From: Achromobacter piechaudii NBRC 102461 | Lineage (GTDB): Bacteria; Pseudomonadota; Gammaproteobacteria; Burkholderiales; Burkholderiaceae_B | Assembly (NCBI RefSeq): GCF_001571245.1 | Contig: NZ_BCTK01000014.1 | Location: 186,001 to 250,000 of the forward strand | DNA: 64,000 bases | Direction of reading: 5' to 3' | Part shown: one piece after another, positions 43,441-52,538 of the stretch | Layout of the letters: each line of letters starts with the position of its first letter | Numbering within the stretch: the stretch's first letter is position 1 | The notes under the pieces: model-generated | What the model was told of the DNA's origin: nothing | What the model saw: only the letters and a program-made list of their open reading frames with translations | Database searches by the model: none | Made by a program: the position numbers and the translations under genes

Positions 43441-44177
43441 TTGATGGGCATCGCCTCTACGCCGTTGCTGGTGCCGGCCGCGCTGTCTGCAGGCGCGGTG
43501 CCGGCGCCGCTCTGGATGGGCGCCTTGGTTTCCGTGGAGTTATCCCGGGTGCTGCTGTTGGACAGCCGGATGGCTTCTTCGCGGCTGATGGTCTCGAACA
43601 GTTTAACCACCTTGGCTACGCCGCCGACATCCGCGGTGGCGTTGGCTGCGTATTCGCCTTCGGCCTGCGTGACCTTGCCCATCAGGTAGACGACGCTGTG
43701 GTCGGTGGTCAGCGCGATGGTGCCCGACGGCACGTACTTGGTGTTGATGAGTGCGGTCTTGACCTTGGACGTCAGCCACGTGTCGTTCGAGCGGGTGCCG
43801 AACGAGGCGATCGGGCCCACGTTCAATTGATTGATGACCTGCTTGACGTTTTCCACGCCCTGCGCGATGGCAGTCGCCTGGTTCTTGGCTTCTTCGGTGG
43901 GCACGTCGCCCGTCAGCAGCAGGTGGCCGCCATAGGCCATGGCATTGACGCGCGCGGTGTCGCCGAGCTTTTGCGAGATCTGGCTTTGTGCCTTGAAGGC
44001 CATGTTCTGGTCTTCAAGCTGGATACCGGAGGTGCGGCGGTCGGTGACGACGACGGCCGTGGTGGCGGCCGCGCCACCCACGATCAGCGGCGCGCAGGCC
44101 GAAAGCGAGAGCGCCGCGGTGGACAGCGCCGCGGCGAGCATCAGGGGGCGGACTGCGGTTCTGACGTCAGAAATCAT
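43437..44177 (-). CDS. dolP: BON-domain outer-membrane lipoprotein DolP (YraP)
   Basis: A 246-residue lipoprotein with lipobox LSLSACAP (Cys near residue 28) and two BON domains (about 50-115 and 130-200). DolP binds anionic phospholipid at division sites and keeps the outer membrane intact. It lies directly after diaA with a 4-bp overlap, the same order as E. coli yraN-diaA-dolP. The C-terminus is a Ser/Thr/Ala-rich tail of about 45 residues absent from the short E. coli protein (191 residues). ATG 44177 gives the signal peptide; upstream codons in frame lie within diaA. Confidence 0.9.
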   Translation of the reverse strand: MISDVRTAVRPLMLAAALSTAALSLSACAPLIVGGAAATTAVVVTDRRTSGIQLEDQNMAFKAQSQISQKLGDTARVNAMAYGGHLLLTGDVPTEEAKNQATAIAQGVENVKQVINQLNVGPIASFGTRSNDTWLTSKVKTALINTKYVPSGTIALTTDHSVVYLMGKVTQAEGEYAANATADVGGVAKVVKLFETISREEAIRLSNSSTRDNSTETKAPIQSGAGTAPADSAAGTSNGVEAMPIK

Positions 44178-44767
44178 TCGGTGTCTCCAAGCAGAAGAGC
44201 GTCGATGCCGTCGCAAAGCGCGTGCAGCAGCAGAATATGGACTTCCTGGATCCGCATGGTGCGGTCGCTGGGAACACATAGATGGACGTCCATTGGCGTG
44301 ATGAGTTCCCCCATGACGCCGCCGCCCTTGCCGGTCAAGGCCAGCACGTGCATTTCGCGCGAGCTGGCGGCTTCCATGGCGCGCACGACGTTGGGCGAAT
44401 TGCCGCTGGTCGAGATCGCCACCAGTACGTCGCCTGCCTGGCCGAACGCATTGACCTGCCGTTCGTAGATTTCGTCGAAGCCGTAGTCGTTGCCGACGGC
44501 GGTGAGGATGGAGGTGTCGGTGTTCAGTGCGATGCCGGCCAAGGGCAGGCGTTCGCGTTCGAAGCGGCCCACCAGTTCGGCGATGAAATGCTGCGCATCG
44601 GCTGCCGAGCCGCCATTGCCGCAAGCCAGAATCTTGCCGTTGTTCGCCAGGGCCCCGAACAGCACGTCGACCGCCACTGCCAGCGGTTCCGCCAGGACGT
44701 TCATACTTTGTTCGCACGCAGCCATGGCGTCGCGAAAGTGCGACGTCATACGAGAGGTCATATCCAT
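44174..44767 (-). CDS. diaA: SIS-domain DnaA-associated protein DiaA (GmhA-like)
   Basis: A 197-residue SIS-domain protein: ILACGNGGSAADAQHFIAEL, VAISTSGNSPNVVRAM and RIQEVHILLLHALCD. DiaA (a GmhA relative) forms a tetramer that promotes DnaA assembly at oriC; GmhA isomerises sedoheptulose 7-phosphate. The yraN-diaA-dolP context and no heptose genes nearby favour DiaA, but sedoheptulose isomerase activity cannot be excluded from sequence alone. Its stop overlaps the dolP start by 4 bp. Confidence 0.86.
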   Translation of the reverse strand: MDMTSRMTSHFRDAMAACEQSMNVLAEPLAVAVDVLFGALANNGKILACGNGGSAADAQHFIAELVGRFERERLPLAGIALNTDTSILTAVGNDYGFDEIYERQVNAFGQAGDVLVAISTSGNSPNVVRAMEAASSREMHVLALTGKGGGVMGELITPMDVHLCVPSDRTMRIQEVHILLLHALCDGIDALLLGDTE

Positions 44768-44880
44768 GGGCGCGATTATCTCACGGGGCAGACGCGCTGT
44801 TCTGTCCAGGCGTAACGACGTTGCGGCAGGTTGTCACCGAATGATCGGCGCGTGCGCGCAAGCGGGATCAGGCTAGTGAA

Positions 44881-45363
44881 TCAGGGTAGTGAAAAGGCGT
44901 CGCGCAGCCATTGCGGCTGCCCGGCGTCGAAGACCACCGCGTCGAAACGGGCGGGGGGCGTCACGCCACCGAAATGGCGGCGGGCCAATTCCGGCAGCCA
45001 GTGCGCGGCTGCACGCGCCAGCCGCGCCTGCTTGTCGCGGCCAATGCTTGCCGCCGCGCCGCCATAGCGCGTAGGCGCGCGGGCGCGGACTTCGACGAAG
45101 ACCAACGTATCGCCTTCGCGCATGACCAGGTCGATTTCGCCCAGGCGGGTCCACAGGTTGCGCGCCAGCAGCACCAGCCCGCGCGCCTGCAACCACCGCA
45201 AGGCCGCGTCCTCGTGCGCGTCGCCGCGACGCTGCATGGGCGAGCGGCGTACTGGCGCGTCGACGGGCGATGCGGGAGGGCGCGCGCGGCGGCGGCGCTT
45301 GTCGGCGCGGCGCCTTGCCGCCAGCGCCAGTTCGCAGGCCAGCCGCAGGGTGGGGTCCGTCAT
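44881..45363 (-). CDS. yraN: UPF0102 (YraN) nuclease-fold protein
   Basis: A 160-residue UPF0102 protein. The core runs from about residue 43: [46 protein letters not shown], the D-E-K-like motif of restriction-endonuclease folds. The first 42 residues are Arg/Ala/Pro-rich and may be absent if the in-frame ATG near 45237 is used. Its cellular role is not settled. It diverges from rsmI and stands upstream of diaA with a 113-bp gap. Confidence 0.85.
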   Translation of the reverse strand: MTDPTLRLACELALAARRRADKRRRRARPPASPVDAPVRRSPMQRRGDAHEDAALRWLQARGLVLLARNLWTRLGEIDLVMREGDTLVFVEVRARAPTRYGGAAASIGRDKQARLARAAAHWLPELARRHFGGVTPPARFDAVVFDAGQPQWLRDAFSLP

Positions 45364-45430
45364 GCGGGCTCCGGGGATGGCGGGGATTGGCGGCTACACT
45401 GACATGGTTTTTCCGTGTCAGTAGGCTGCA

Positions 45431-46366
45431 ATGAATCAAAATGTCTCACCCCCGCCCGCCGGCGATGCCTGGAGCCGCGTGTCCGATCGCGTGGCCGGGC
45501 AGCATTGGCCCGCTTCGACCCTGTACGTCGTGGCCACGCCAATCGGCAACCTGGGCGACCTGGGGCTGCGGGCGTGGCACGCCCTGCAACGTGCTGACGT
45601 GATCGCCGCCGAAGACACGCGCGCCAGCCGCACCTTGCTGGACGCCTGGGGCGTCGGCACGCCGCTGATGGCCGCTCACCGCCACAACGAGGCCGCCGCC
45701 GCTCAGGCAATCTGCGAACGGTTGGCCCAGGGGCAGCGCGTAGCGCTGGTGTCGGACGCAGGCGCGCCCGCCGTCAGCGACCCCGGCGCCCGCGTGGTGC
45801 GCGCGGTGCGCGAGGCCGGCTTTGCGGTGGTGCCGGTGCCCGGCCCCAGCGCCGTGATCGCCGCGCTGATGGGCAGCGGCGTCACCACTGACGAAAATCC
45901 GGCCTACGCCTTCGCCGGCTTCCCGCCGCCCAAGGCCGTGGCCCGCCAGCGCTGGCTGCGGTCCTGGTGCGCGTTGCCCGCGCCGGTGGTGATGTTTGAG
46001 TCGCCGCATCGCCTGGCCGCCACGCTGGCCGATCTGCTTGAAGTCTGCGGGCCCGACCGCCAACTGACCGTGGCGCGCGAACTCACCAAGCGCTTTGAAG
46101 AAATCGCCACCATCACGATGGGCGAGGCCGCCGCCTGGCTGGCCGGCGACTCGCACCGCGAGCAGGGCGAGTTCGTGTTGATCGCGCATGCCGAAGTGGC
46201 GCAGGAGATCGACGAAGAGGCCGACCCGCGCACCGACGTGCTGCTGGACGCGCTGCTGGAATCGATGTCCGTGCGCGATGCCGCGCGGGTCGCCGCCAAG
46301 GTCACGGGCCAGGCGCGCGACGTGTTGTACAACCGGGCGCTCTCGCGCAAGAAATCGGCGGAGTAA
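45431..46366 (+). CDS. rsmI: 16S rRNA C1402 2'-O-methyltransferase
   Basis: A 311-residue tetrapyrrole-methylase-fold enzyme with LYVVATPIGNLGDLGLRAW, ADVIAAEDTRASRTLL, ALVSDAGAPAVSDPGARVV and VPGPSAVIAALMGSG. RsmI methylates the ribose of C1402 in the ribosomal P site, together with the RsmH base methylation. The C-terminal helical domain is present. It precedes ogt by four bases, so they are cotranscribed, and is divergent from yraN as in E. coli. Confidence 0.95.
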   Translation: MNQNVSPPPAGDAWSRVSDRVAGQHWPASTLYVVATPIGNLGDLGLRAWHALQRADVIAAEDTRASRTLLDAWGVGTPLMAAHRHNEAAAAQAICERLAQGQRVALVSDAGAPAVSDPGARVVRAVREAGFAVVPVPGPSAVIAALMGSGVTTDENPAYAFAGFPPPKAVARQRWLRSWCALPAPVVMFESPHRLAATLADLLEVCGPDRQLTVARELTKRFEEIATITMGEAAAWLAGDSHREQGEFVLIAHAEVAQEIDEEADPRTDVLLDALLESMSVRDAARVAAKVTGQARDVLYNRALSRKKSAE

Positions 46367-46370
46367 AGCC

Positions 46371-46955
46371 ATGGCGTATGCAACGATAGTGTCGAACAAG
46401 CCCGCCGACCCGCTGGAGCCGCTGGCCTACCGCGACATCGACACCCCGCTGGGCGAGCTGCGCCTTGTCGCCAGCCCCAAGGGACTGCGCGGCGCATGGT
46501 TCACCGACCAGGAAATGTTGCCCTCGCCCGAGGGCTGGACGCGCACGGACGCCAACCCCATCCTGGAGCAGGCGCGGCGCGAGCTGGATGACTGGTTCGC
46601 GGGCAAGCGGCGCGGCTTCGACGTGGCGCTGGACCCCATCGGCACGACTTTTCAGCACAAGGTCTGGCATGCGCTGTGCGCGCTGGAGTTCGGCAAGCTG
46701 GCCAGCTATGGCGATCTGGCTCGCACCGTGGGGCGGCCCAAGGGTGCGCAGGCGGTGGGCGGCGCGGTCGGCCGCAATCCCATCATCATCATCATTCCGT
46801 GTCACCGGGTGATCGGGGCCGATACGTCATTGACGGGCTTTGGCGGCGGCCTGCCGCGCAAGCAGGCGTTGCTGGCGCACGAAGGCAACCGCTATGTCAG
46901 CCGCAACCCGCGCGCGCGCCGTGTCTGCGACGGCCAGGCCGAATTGCCCTGGTGA
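46371..46955 (+). CDS. ogt: Methylated-DNA-protein cysteine methyltransferase
   Basis: A 194-residue Ogt-type protein with the suicide active site IIPCHRVIG and the DNA-binding helix FGKLASYGDLARTVGRP. It repairs O6-alkylguanine by irreversible transfer to its cysteine. ATG 46371 lies four bases after rsmI and gives the full N-terminal domain; codons further upstream are in rsmI. No Ada-type regulator domain is fused. Confidence 0.93.
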   Translation: MAYATIVSNKPADPLEPLAYRDIDTPLGELRLVASPKGLRGAWFTDQEMLPSPEGWTRTDANPILEQARRELDDWFAGKRRGFDVALDPIGTTFQHKVWHALCALEFGKLASYGDLARTVGRPKGAQAVGGAVGRNPIIIIIPCHRVIGADTSLTGFGGGLPRKQALLAHEGNRYVSRNPRARRVCDGQAELPW

Positions 46956-46973
46956 ACGCCGGGCCGGCACCGC

Positions 46974-47936
46974 TTACTGCGTCGCGATGCTGGGCAGGAT
47001 GCCGATGCGGTCCGACACCAGCGGCACGGCATTCATGGCGCTCTGGCGGTCGGGGTAAGGTCCGATCCGCACCCGGTACAGGTTGTTCGATTGCTCGACC
47101 TGGGCGGGCGGCGCGCCCGCGGAACCCAGCTGCGAATTGATGCGCGCCACCAGCGATTGCGCATTGCCCGGCTGGCTGAACGCACCCACTTGCAGATAGA
47201 CGTTGCCGATCCCCGCGGCGGGAGCCTGCCGCACCGGCGCTGATCCGGGCACGGGGCCGGGCAGCGGTTCGGCCGTCAGCGCCACCGGCACCGCGGACAC
47301 CGGCGCCTGGACCGGCAGCGAGCCGGTAGCCGAAGCCGGTTCCGGCGCGGGGGCGGCGGGCGCGCCCTGCGAGGCGAGACGGCGGATCTCCTCTTGCGGA
47401 ATGCTCTCGACCACGACCTGTCCGCTGCCCGGCCCGATGATGCCAAGCTTGTACGCGGCAACGTAGGACAGATCCATGATGCGGTCGCTGTGGAATGGCC
47501 CGCGGTCGTTCACGCGCACGATGATCGTCTTGCCATTGACCAGGCTGGTCACGCGGGCGTAGCTGGGAATCGGCAGCGTGGTGTGGGCGGCCGTCATGGC
47601 GTACATGTCGTAGGACTCGCCGATGGACGTGGAATTGCCATGGAATTTCTTGCCATACCAGGACGCGATGCCGCGCTGTTTGTACGGCTGGCCGCTGGTG
47701 TCCGGCACGTAACGCTGGCCGAACACCACGTAGGGCCGGTTCGCGCCGCTGGCGTACGGTTCGATGCGGGGCACCGCGTCGGGCACCTGGTCCAGGTTGG
47801 CCGGGGGGTTGGCGTCCGGGCCGTCGTCCTTGTAATACCCGCCGCCCTTCTTTCGTCCCCCGGTGGAAGAGCAGCCGGCCACGGCAATGGCCAGCAACAA
47901 CATCAGGATCAGGTGGAGCGGGCGGGACAGGGTCAT
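46974..47936 (-). CDS. rlpA: Septal ring lytic transglycosylase RlpA
   Basis: A 320-residue outer-membrane lipoprotein: lipobox AIAVAGCSS (Cys near residue 22), a double-psi beta-barrel with RGIASWYGKKFHGNSTSIGE and VNDRGPFHSDRIMDLSY (catalytic Asp), a Pro/Ala-rich linker of about 70 residues and a C-terminal SPOR domain that binds denuded glycan at septa. RlpA cuts glycan without stem peptides. Its ATG overlaps the rapZ stop by 4 bp. Confidence 0.93.
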   Translation of the reverse strand: MTLSRPLHLILMLLLAIAVAGCSSTGGRKKGGGYYKDDGPDANPPANLDQVPDAVPRIEPYASGANRPYVVFGQRYVPDTSGQPYKQRGIASWYGKKFHGNSTSIGESYDMYAMTAAHTTLPIPSYARVTSLVNGKTIIVRVNDRGPFHSDRIMDLSYVAAYKLGIIGPGSGQVVVESIPQEEIRRLASQGAPAAPAPEPASATGSLPVQAPVSAVPVALTAEPLPGPVPGSAPVRQAPAAGIGNVYLQVGAFSQPGNAQSLVARINSQLGSAGAPPAQVEQSNNLYRVRIGPYPDRQSAMNAVPLVSDRIGILPSIATQ

Positions 47937-48811
47937 GCGGATTCGGAGAGCAATTGGTTTCGGTGGCGCACCAGCAAGGGATCGTGGTCGGCGAAGCGCA
48001 GCGCCAACTGTTCGACCACGTAGACGGAGCGATGCTGGCCGCCCGTACAGCCGATGGCCACGGTCAGGTAGTTGCGGGTGTCTTGTGTGTACAGCGGCAA
48101 CCAGCGGTTCAGGAAGCCGGCGATGTCGTCGATCATTTGGCCCACCTGCTCGTAGCCGGCCAGCCAGGTGGCGACGGGCTCATCGCGCCCGGTCAATGGA
48201 CGCAGATTGCGGTCGTAGTGCGGGTTGGGCAGGCAGCGCACGTCGAACACCAGGTCGGCGTCGCCGGGCACGCCGCGCTTGTAGGCGAAGGACTCGAAGG
48301 TCAGCACGAGCGGGGCGCGGTCAGCCTTGATGAGATCGCGGATCCAGGCGCGCAGTTGTCCCGGAGTCAGGTCCGAGGTGTCGATCACATGTTCCTGCTC
48401 GCGCAGCGGCGCCAGCAGTTCGCGTTCAAGCGCGATGCAATCGGTCAGCGAGGGCGGCGTGCCGCCGCGTTGCAGGCGATCGGTCAGCGGATGGCGGCGG
48501 CGCGATTCGGAATAGCGCTGCACCAGCGTCGACGTGTTGGCGTCCAGGAAGACCACGCGCAGGCTGGTGCCCATGGCGCGCAGCGCGGTCACCACGTCGG
48601 GCAGTTCAGCCAGTTCGCCCGGCGAGCGGACGTCGATGGCCACGGCCACGCGTTCCAGGCCCTCATCGCGCGCGTTGGCGATGAATTCGGTCAGGAATCG
48701 CACAGGCAGGTTGTCGACGCAGGTGTAGCTGGCGTCCTCAAGCATGCGCAGTGCAACGGATTTTCCTGAACCAGAGATGCCGGTGACAAGGACGACTTTC
48801 AACATGGACAT
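47933..48811 (-). CDS. rapZ: RNase adaptor protein RapZ
   Basis: A 292-residue P-loop protein with Walker A GISGSGKSVALRMLED near residue 11 and the RapZ C-terminal block AIGCTGGQHRSVYVVEQLA. RapZ senses glucosamine-6-phosphate and steers RNase E to GlmZ in enterobacteria; in betaproteobacteria it may work with the PTS-Ntr branch. hprK, its usual neighbour, is 3.7 kb away here. Two starts (48811 and 48805) are possible. Confidence 0.93.
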   Translation of the reverse strand: MSMLKVVLVTGISGSGKSVALRMLEDASYTCVDNLPVRFLTEFIANARDEGLERVAVAIDVRSPGELAELPDVVTALRAMGTSLRVVFLDANTSTLVQRYSESRRRHPLTDRLQRGGTPPSLTDCIALERELLAPLREQEHVIDTSDLTPGQLRAWIRDLIKADRAPLVLTFESFAYKRGVPGDADLVFDVRCLPNPHYDRNLRPLTGRDEPVATWLAGYEQVGQMIDDIAGFLNRWLPLYTQDTRNYLTVAIGCTGGQHRSVYVVEQLALRFADHDPLLVRHRNQLLSESA

Positions 48812-48990
48812 GATTGTTGCACGCTTTTCCAGGACGATGCCGCAGCGATGGCATCTGATATGGCCGCAAATAAGGAATCTGGGTCTGTACCCTTTGTTGC
48901 CGCGTCGCGTAAGCTAACGGGCCGGATACTTGTTCGATTCACTTACGAGCCCCCGCCGTCATGCTTACGGGGGATAGGAATTCGACCTGA

Positions 48991-49749
48991 ATGTTAGCGC
49001 TCATTTCCTTTAGTAGTGTTTCACTGCCGCGGTTTGGGGCGATTTTCCGCGTGCTTGCGACCGCCACTGTTGTCTTTACGACAAGCAGCGCGCTGTCCCA
49101 ACCAGCGCCTCCCGAGACGCTGCGGCCCGACACCATGGCGGCGCGCGTCGCGGCCTGTACCGCCTGTCACGGCGCGCAGGGCAGGGCCGGCACCGACGGC
49201 TATTACCCTCGCCTGGCCGGCAAGCCGCAGGAGTATCTGTACCACCAGCTGCTGAACTTTCGCGATGACCGGCGCCAGTACCGGCCGATGTCGCATCTGC
49301 TGGCCGGCCTGCCCGATGACTACCTGCGCGAGATGGCCAGGTATTTTTCCGAACAGCATGTGCCCTATCCGCCGCCCATCCGCGCGGACGTCTCCAGCGC
49401 CACGCTTGAAGCGGGCCGCGTCCTGGCCTTGCAAGGCGATGCGGCGCGTGGGCTGCCCGCCTGTGCGTCCTGTCATGGCGCCGCGCTGGGCGGCTTGATG
49501 CCCGCTATCCCCGGATTGCTGGGCTTGCCGCGCGACTACATCGGTTCGCAGATCGGTAGCTGGAAAACTGGCCTGCGCCGCGCCGCCGCGCCGGACTGCA
49601 TGGCCGATATCGCCCAAAAGCTCACCCCCAACGACATCGGCGCCCTGGCGGCGTGGCTGTCGTCGCAGCCCGTCGTCGAGCCTTACGCGCCCGAAGCCGC
49701 GGGTTCGCTCGAGCTGCCCGCGCAATGCGGCAGCCAGGCGCAACGCTGA
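48991..49749 (+). CDS. Diheme cytochrome c (c4-like)
   Basis: A 252-residue secreted cytochrome with two heme motifs, CTACH near residue 56 and CASCH near residue 157, in the repeated class I fold typical of cytochrome c4 (PRLAGKPQEYLYHQLLNF in the first half, IPGLLGLPRDYIGSQI in the second). A hydrophobic leader with signal-like cleavage after ALSQP is present. It would carry electrons in the periplasm to a terminal oxidase or from the triheme protein encoded 13 bp downstream. Heme-ligating methionines are likely PMSHLL and KTG-flanking residues but are not certain. Confidence 0.87.
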   Translation: MLALISFSSVSLPRFGAIFRVLATATVVFTTSSALSQPAPPETLRPDTMAARVAACTACHGAQGRAGTDGYYPRLAGKPQEYLYHQLLNFRDDRRQYRPMSHLLAGLPDDYLREMARYFSEQHVPYPPPIRADVSSATLEAGRVLALQGDAARGLPACASCHGAALGGLMPAIPGLLGLPRDYIGSQIGSWKTGLRRAAAPDCMADIAQKLTPNDIGALAAWLSSQPVVEPYAPEAAGSLELPAQCGSQAQR

Positions 49750-49762
49750 TCCGGGGGCCCCA

Positions 49763-51043
49763 ATGAAACTGTTCAAGAGAGTCCTGTCCCTTGTGCTGCT
49801 TGCGGCGATAGTCGCGGTGGGCGCCCTGTACTGGCTTGGCACCCGCGATGACGCCAGCACCGGTCCGGCCGCCACGGCGGACGCAGCGACCCTGGTCGAT
49901 CGCGGCCGCTATCTGGCCCAGGTGGGCAACTGCATGGCCTGCCATACCAGCCGGGGCGGCAAGCCCTTGGCGGGCGGCACGCCCATACCCACGCCGTTCG
50001 GCACGGTCTACGGCCCCAACATCACGCCGGACGACAAGACGGGCATCGGCTCGTGGACCGCAGACGACTTCTGGCAGGCGCTGCACAACGGCAAATCCAA
50101 GGATGGCACGCTGCTGTATCCCGCGTTCCCCTACACGGAATACACCCGCGTCAGCCGGGCGGATGCCGATGCCTTGTATGCCTACCTGCGCAGCGTGCCG
50201 CCTGTCAGCCAGCCCAACAAGCCGGCCGAGATGGCGTTTCCATACGATCAACGCGCGTTGCTGGCCGGGTGGCGCGCCTTGTATTTCAAGCCGGGCGTGC
50301 AAGACGCCGACGCAGGGCAATCGGTGCAATGGAACCGGGGGCGTTATCTGGTTGAAGGGCTGGGGCATTGCGCGGCCTGCCACACGCCTCGCAATCAACT
50401 GGGCGCGACGCGTGCCTCCGATGCGCTGACGGGCGGCGTGATCCCGGTGCTGGATTGGTACGCGCCGCCGCTCACCAATGACATGCAGACCGGCATGGGC
50501 CGCTGGACGGCAGCCGATATCGCGGCATTGCTCAAGACCGGCATCTCGGCGCACTCCAGCGCCAGCGGTCCCATGGCCGAAGTCGTGCTGGGCAGCACGC
50601 AGCATCTGACCGATGACGACGCACTGGCGATCGGCGTGTACATCAAGTCCCTGCCGGCCACGCCAGCATCCACGCCGCGCCAGCAATCGGCGGCGGGTGC
50701 GGCGGCCATGGAGTTGGGCGGCAAGATCTATCGGCAGCAATGCGCACAATGCCACCAGCCGCAAGGCGAGGGCAGCGGCACGGCGTGGCCGGCGTTGGCC
50801 GGCAACCCCACGGTGACCGCGCCCGTGCCCACCAACGTGATTCGCATGGTGCTCGACGGCGGTTACGCACCTGCCACGGCGGCCAACCCCCGGCCACACG
50901 GCATGCCGCCCTTTGGCCAAATCCTGAACGACAGCGATATCGCCATGCTGGTGTCCTACATCCGCAACAGCTGGGGCAATGAGGCGGGCAGCGTCAGCGC
51001 CCTGGACGTCAAGCGTGCGCGCGCGGCGTCCACGTTGAACTGA
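49763..51043 (+). CDS. Triheme cytochrome c, alcohol/gluconate dehydrogenase subunit type
   Basis: A 426-residue protein with an N-terminal membrane anchor (VLSLVLLAAIVAVGALYWLG) and three CxxCH sites, CMACH, CAACH and CAQCH, near residues 54, 201 and 330. Sequence around them (GRYLAQVGNCMACHT, then GRYLVEGLGHCAACHTPRN) matches the cytochrome subunits of PQQ alcohol dehydrogenase and flavin gluconate/sorbitol dehydrogenases, which pass electrons to ubiquinone. No dehydrogenase subunit is next to it; its partner must be encoded elsewhere, or it serves as a general electron carrier with the c4-like protein. Confidence 0.87.
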   Translation: MKLFKRVLSLVLLAAIVAVGALYWLGTRDDASTGPAATADAATLVDRGRYLAQVGNCMACHTSRGGKPLAGGTPIPTPFGTVYGPNITPDDKTGIGSWTADDFWQALHNGKSKDGTLLYPAFPYTEYTRVSRADADALYAYLRSVPPVSQPNKPAEMAFPYDQRALLAGWRALYFKPGVQDADAGQSVQWNRGRYLVEGLGHCAACHTPRNQLGATRASDALTGGVIPVLDWYAPPLTNDMQTGMGRWTAADIAALLKTGISAHSSASGPMAEVVLGSTQHLTDDDALAIGVYIKSLPATPASTPRQQSAAGAAAMELGGKIYRQQCAQCHQPQGEGSGTAWPALAGNPTVTAPVPTNVIRMVLDGGYAPATAANPRPHGMPPFGQILNDSDIAMLVSYIRNSWGNEAGSVSALDVKRARAASTLN

Positions 51044-51082
51044 TGTCGGTTGAAGAGGGCTGCGCGCGGCGGCGCTTTTGAC

Positions 51083-52516
51083 TTAGCGTCTGCCCCTGGC
51101 CCGCGCGCAGGCTTGGCGCGCAAGCTCGCCCAGCACGCGGATGGCGGATTCGTGCGCGGCGTCCCACGGATGCCCGTAATTCAAGCGCAGCGCGCTGGCG
51201 AATTGGCTGCTGGCTGAAAATATCGGGCCCGGCGCCACGCTGACGCCGCGCGCCAGCGCATCACGATGCAAGCCCAGTGCGTCGACGGCCGCCGGCAGTT
51301 CCACCCAAAGAAAGAAGCCGCCTTGCGGCCGCGTGACGCGCGTGCCTGCCGGAAATTCGTGCGCTATCGCGTCGGCCATACGGTCCTGCTGCGCCTGCAA
51401 TGTTTGCCGCAGCCGCCGCAGGTGCCGGTCGTATCCGCCTTGCTCCAGATACTCGGCGATGGCGCCTTGCGCGGGGCCCGACGCGGACAAGGTCGACGAC
51501 AGCTTCAGCCGTTGCACTCGCTGCGTATAGCGGCCGGCCGATACCCAGCCGATCCGATAACCGGGCGCCAGGCATTTGGAAAACGACGAGCAGTGCAGTA
51601 CCAGGCCGGCTTTGTCATAGGCCTTTGCCGGCACGGGCCGCGCGGCGCCGTAATAGAGTTCGCCGTAAACGTCGTCCTCGATCAGCGGGATGCCATGGCG
51701 CGCCAGCATCTCCACCAGTTGCCGTTTCTTGTCGTCCGGCATCAGGCTGCCGAGCGGATTCTGGAATTGCGTCATCAACCAACAGGCGCGCGGCGCATGC
51801 CGTTTGATCGCGGCTTCCATGGCGTCCAGGTCCACGCCCGTGCGCGGATGCGTGGGCACTTCCAGTGCTTTCAGGCCCTGGCGTTCCAGGGCCTGCAAGG
51901 CGCCGTAGAAAGTCGGGGCCTCGACCATGACGGTGTCGCCCACTTGCGTGACGGCTTGCAGGCAAAGGTTCAGCGCTTCCAACGCGCCATTGGTGACCAC
52001 GATATCGCTGGCCGCGACGTTCATGCCGCCGATCAGGTAGCGCAACGCGATCTGGCGGCGCAGGCTGGGGTTGCCGGGGCTCAGGTCTTCGACGGTATCC
52101 AGCGGGTCCTGCCGTTTCAAGTGCGCCGCCATGGCTTGCGCCAGGCGGGGCAGTGGGAACAGCAAAGGGGAAGGAAAGGCGGACCCCAACGGTGTCACGT
52201 CGCGATTGCGCACGGAACCGAGGATGTCAAAAATGCGTTCGCTGATGGCCAGTTCGGTCGACTCGCCCGCCGGATTGGACGCGCCGGGTTCGGGCGGCAG
52301 CGATTCGACGGGGGCGTGGACGTAATAACCGGAACGCGGCCGCGCGCGTATCAGGCCGCGCGCTTCAAGCAGGTAGTACGCCTGAAATACCGTGGAGGGG
52401 CTGACGCCGCGCGCCGCGCAGGCGTCGCGCACCGAAGGCAGTTTGTCTCCGACGCGCATGACGCCATCGCGAATCGACTGCGCGATTTCGTCGGCCAGGG
52501 TTTCGTAAAGGCTCAC
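51083..52516 (-). CDS. MocR-type GntR/aminotransferase regulator
   Basis: A 477-residue chimera: a GntR winged helix (SIRDGVMRVGDKLPSVRDAC, GVSPSTVFQAYYLLEARGLI) joined by a linker to a type I aminotransferase domain with PLP lysine in SSFSKCLAPGYRIGW and NPLGSLMPDDKK. MocR proteins use PLP as a sensor and often regulate vitamin B6 or amino-acid genes. Here the neighbours are hprK (22 bp upstream) and cytochromes c (convergent), neither a clear target. It starts with GTG 52516. Confidence 0.9.
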   Translation of the reverse strand: MSLYETLADEIAQSIRDGVMRVGDKLPSVRDACAARGVSPSTVFQAYYLLEARGLIRARPRSGYYVHAPVESLPPEPGASNPAGESTELAISERIFDILGSVRNRDVTPLGSAFPSPLLFPLPRLAQAMAAHLKRQDPLDTVEDLSPGNPSLRRQIALRYLIGGMNVAASDIVVTNGALEALNLCLQAVTQVGDTVMVEAPTFYGALQALERQGLKALEVPTHPRTGVDLDAMEAAIKRHAPRACWLMTQFQNPLGSLMPDDKKRQLVEMLARHGIPLIEDDVYGELYYGAARPVPAKAYDKAGLVLHCSSFSKCLAPGYRIGWVSAGRYTQRVQRLKLSSTLSASGPAQGAIAEYLEQGGYDRHLRRLRQTLQAQQDRMADAIAHEFPAGTRVTRPQGGFFLWVELPAAVDALGLHRDALARGVSVAPGPIFSASSQFASALRLNYGHPWDAAHESAIRVLGELARQACARARGRR

Positions 52517-52538
52517 GATGCCACGTGGCCGCGCGCGT

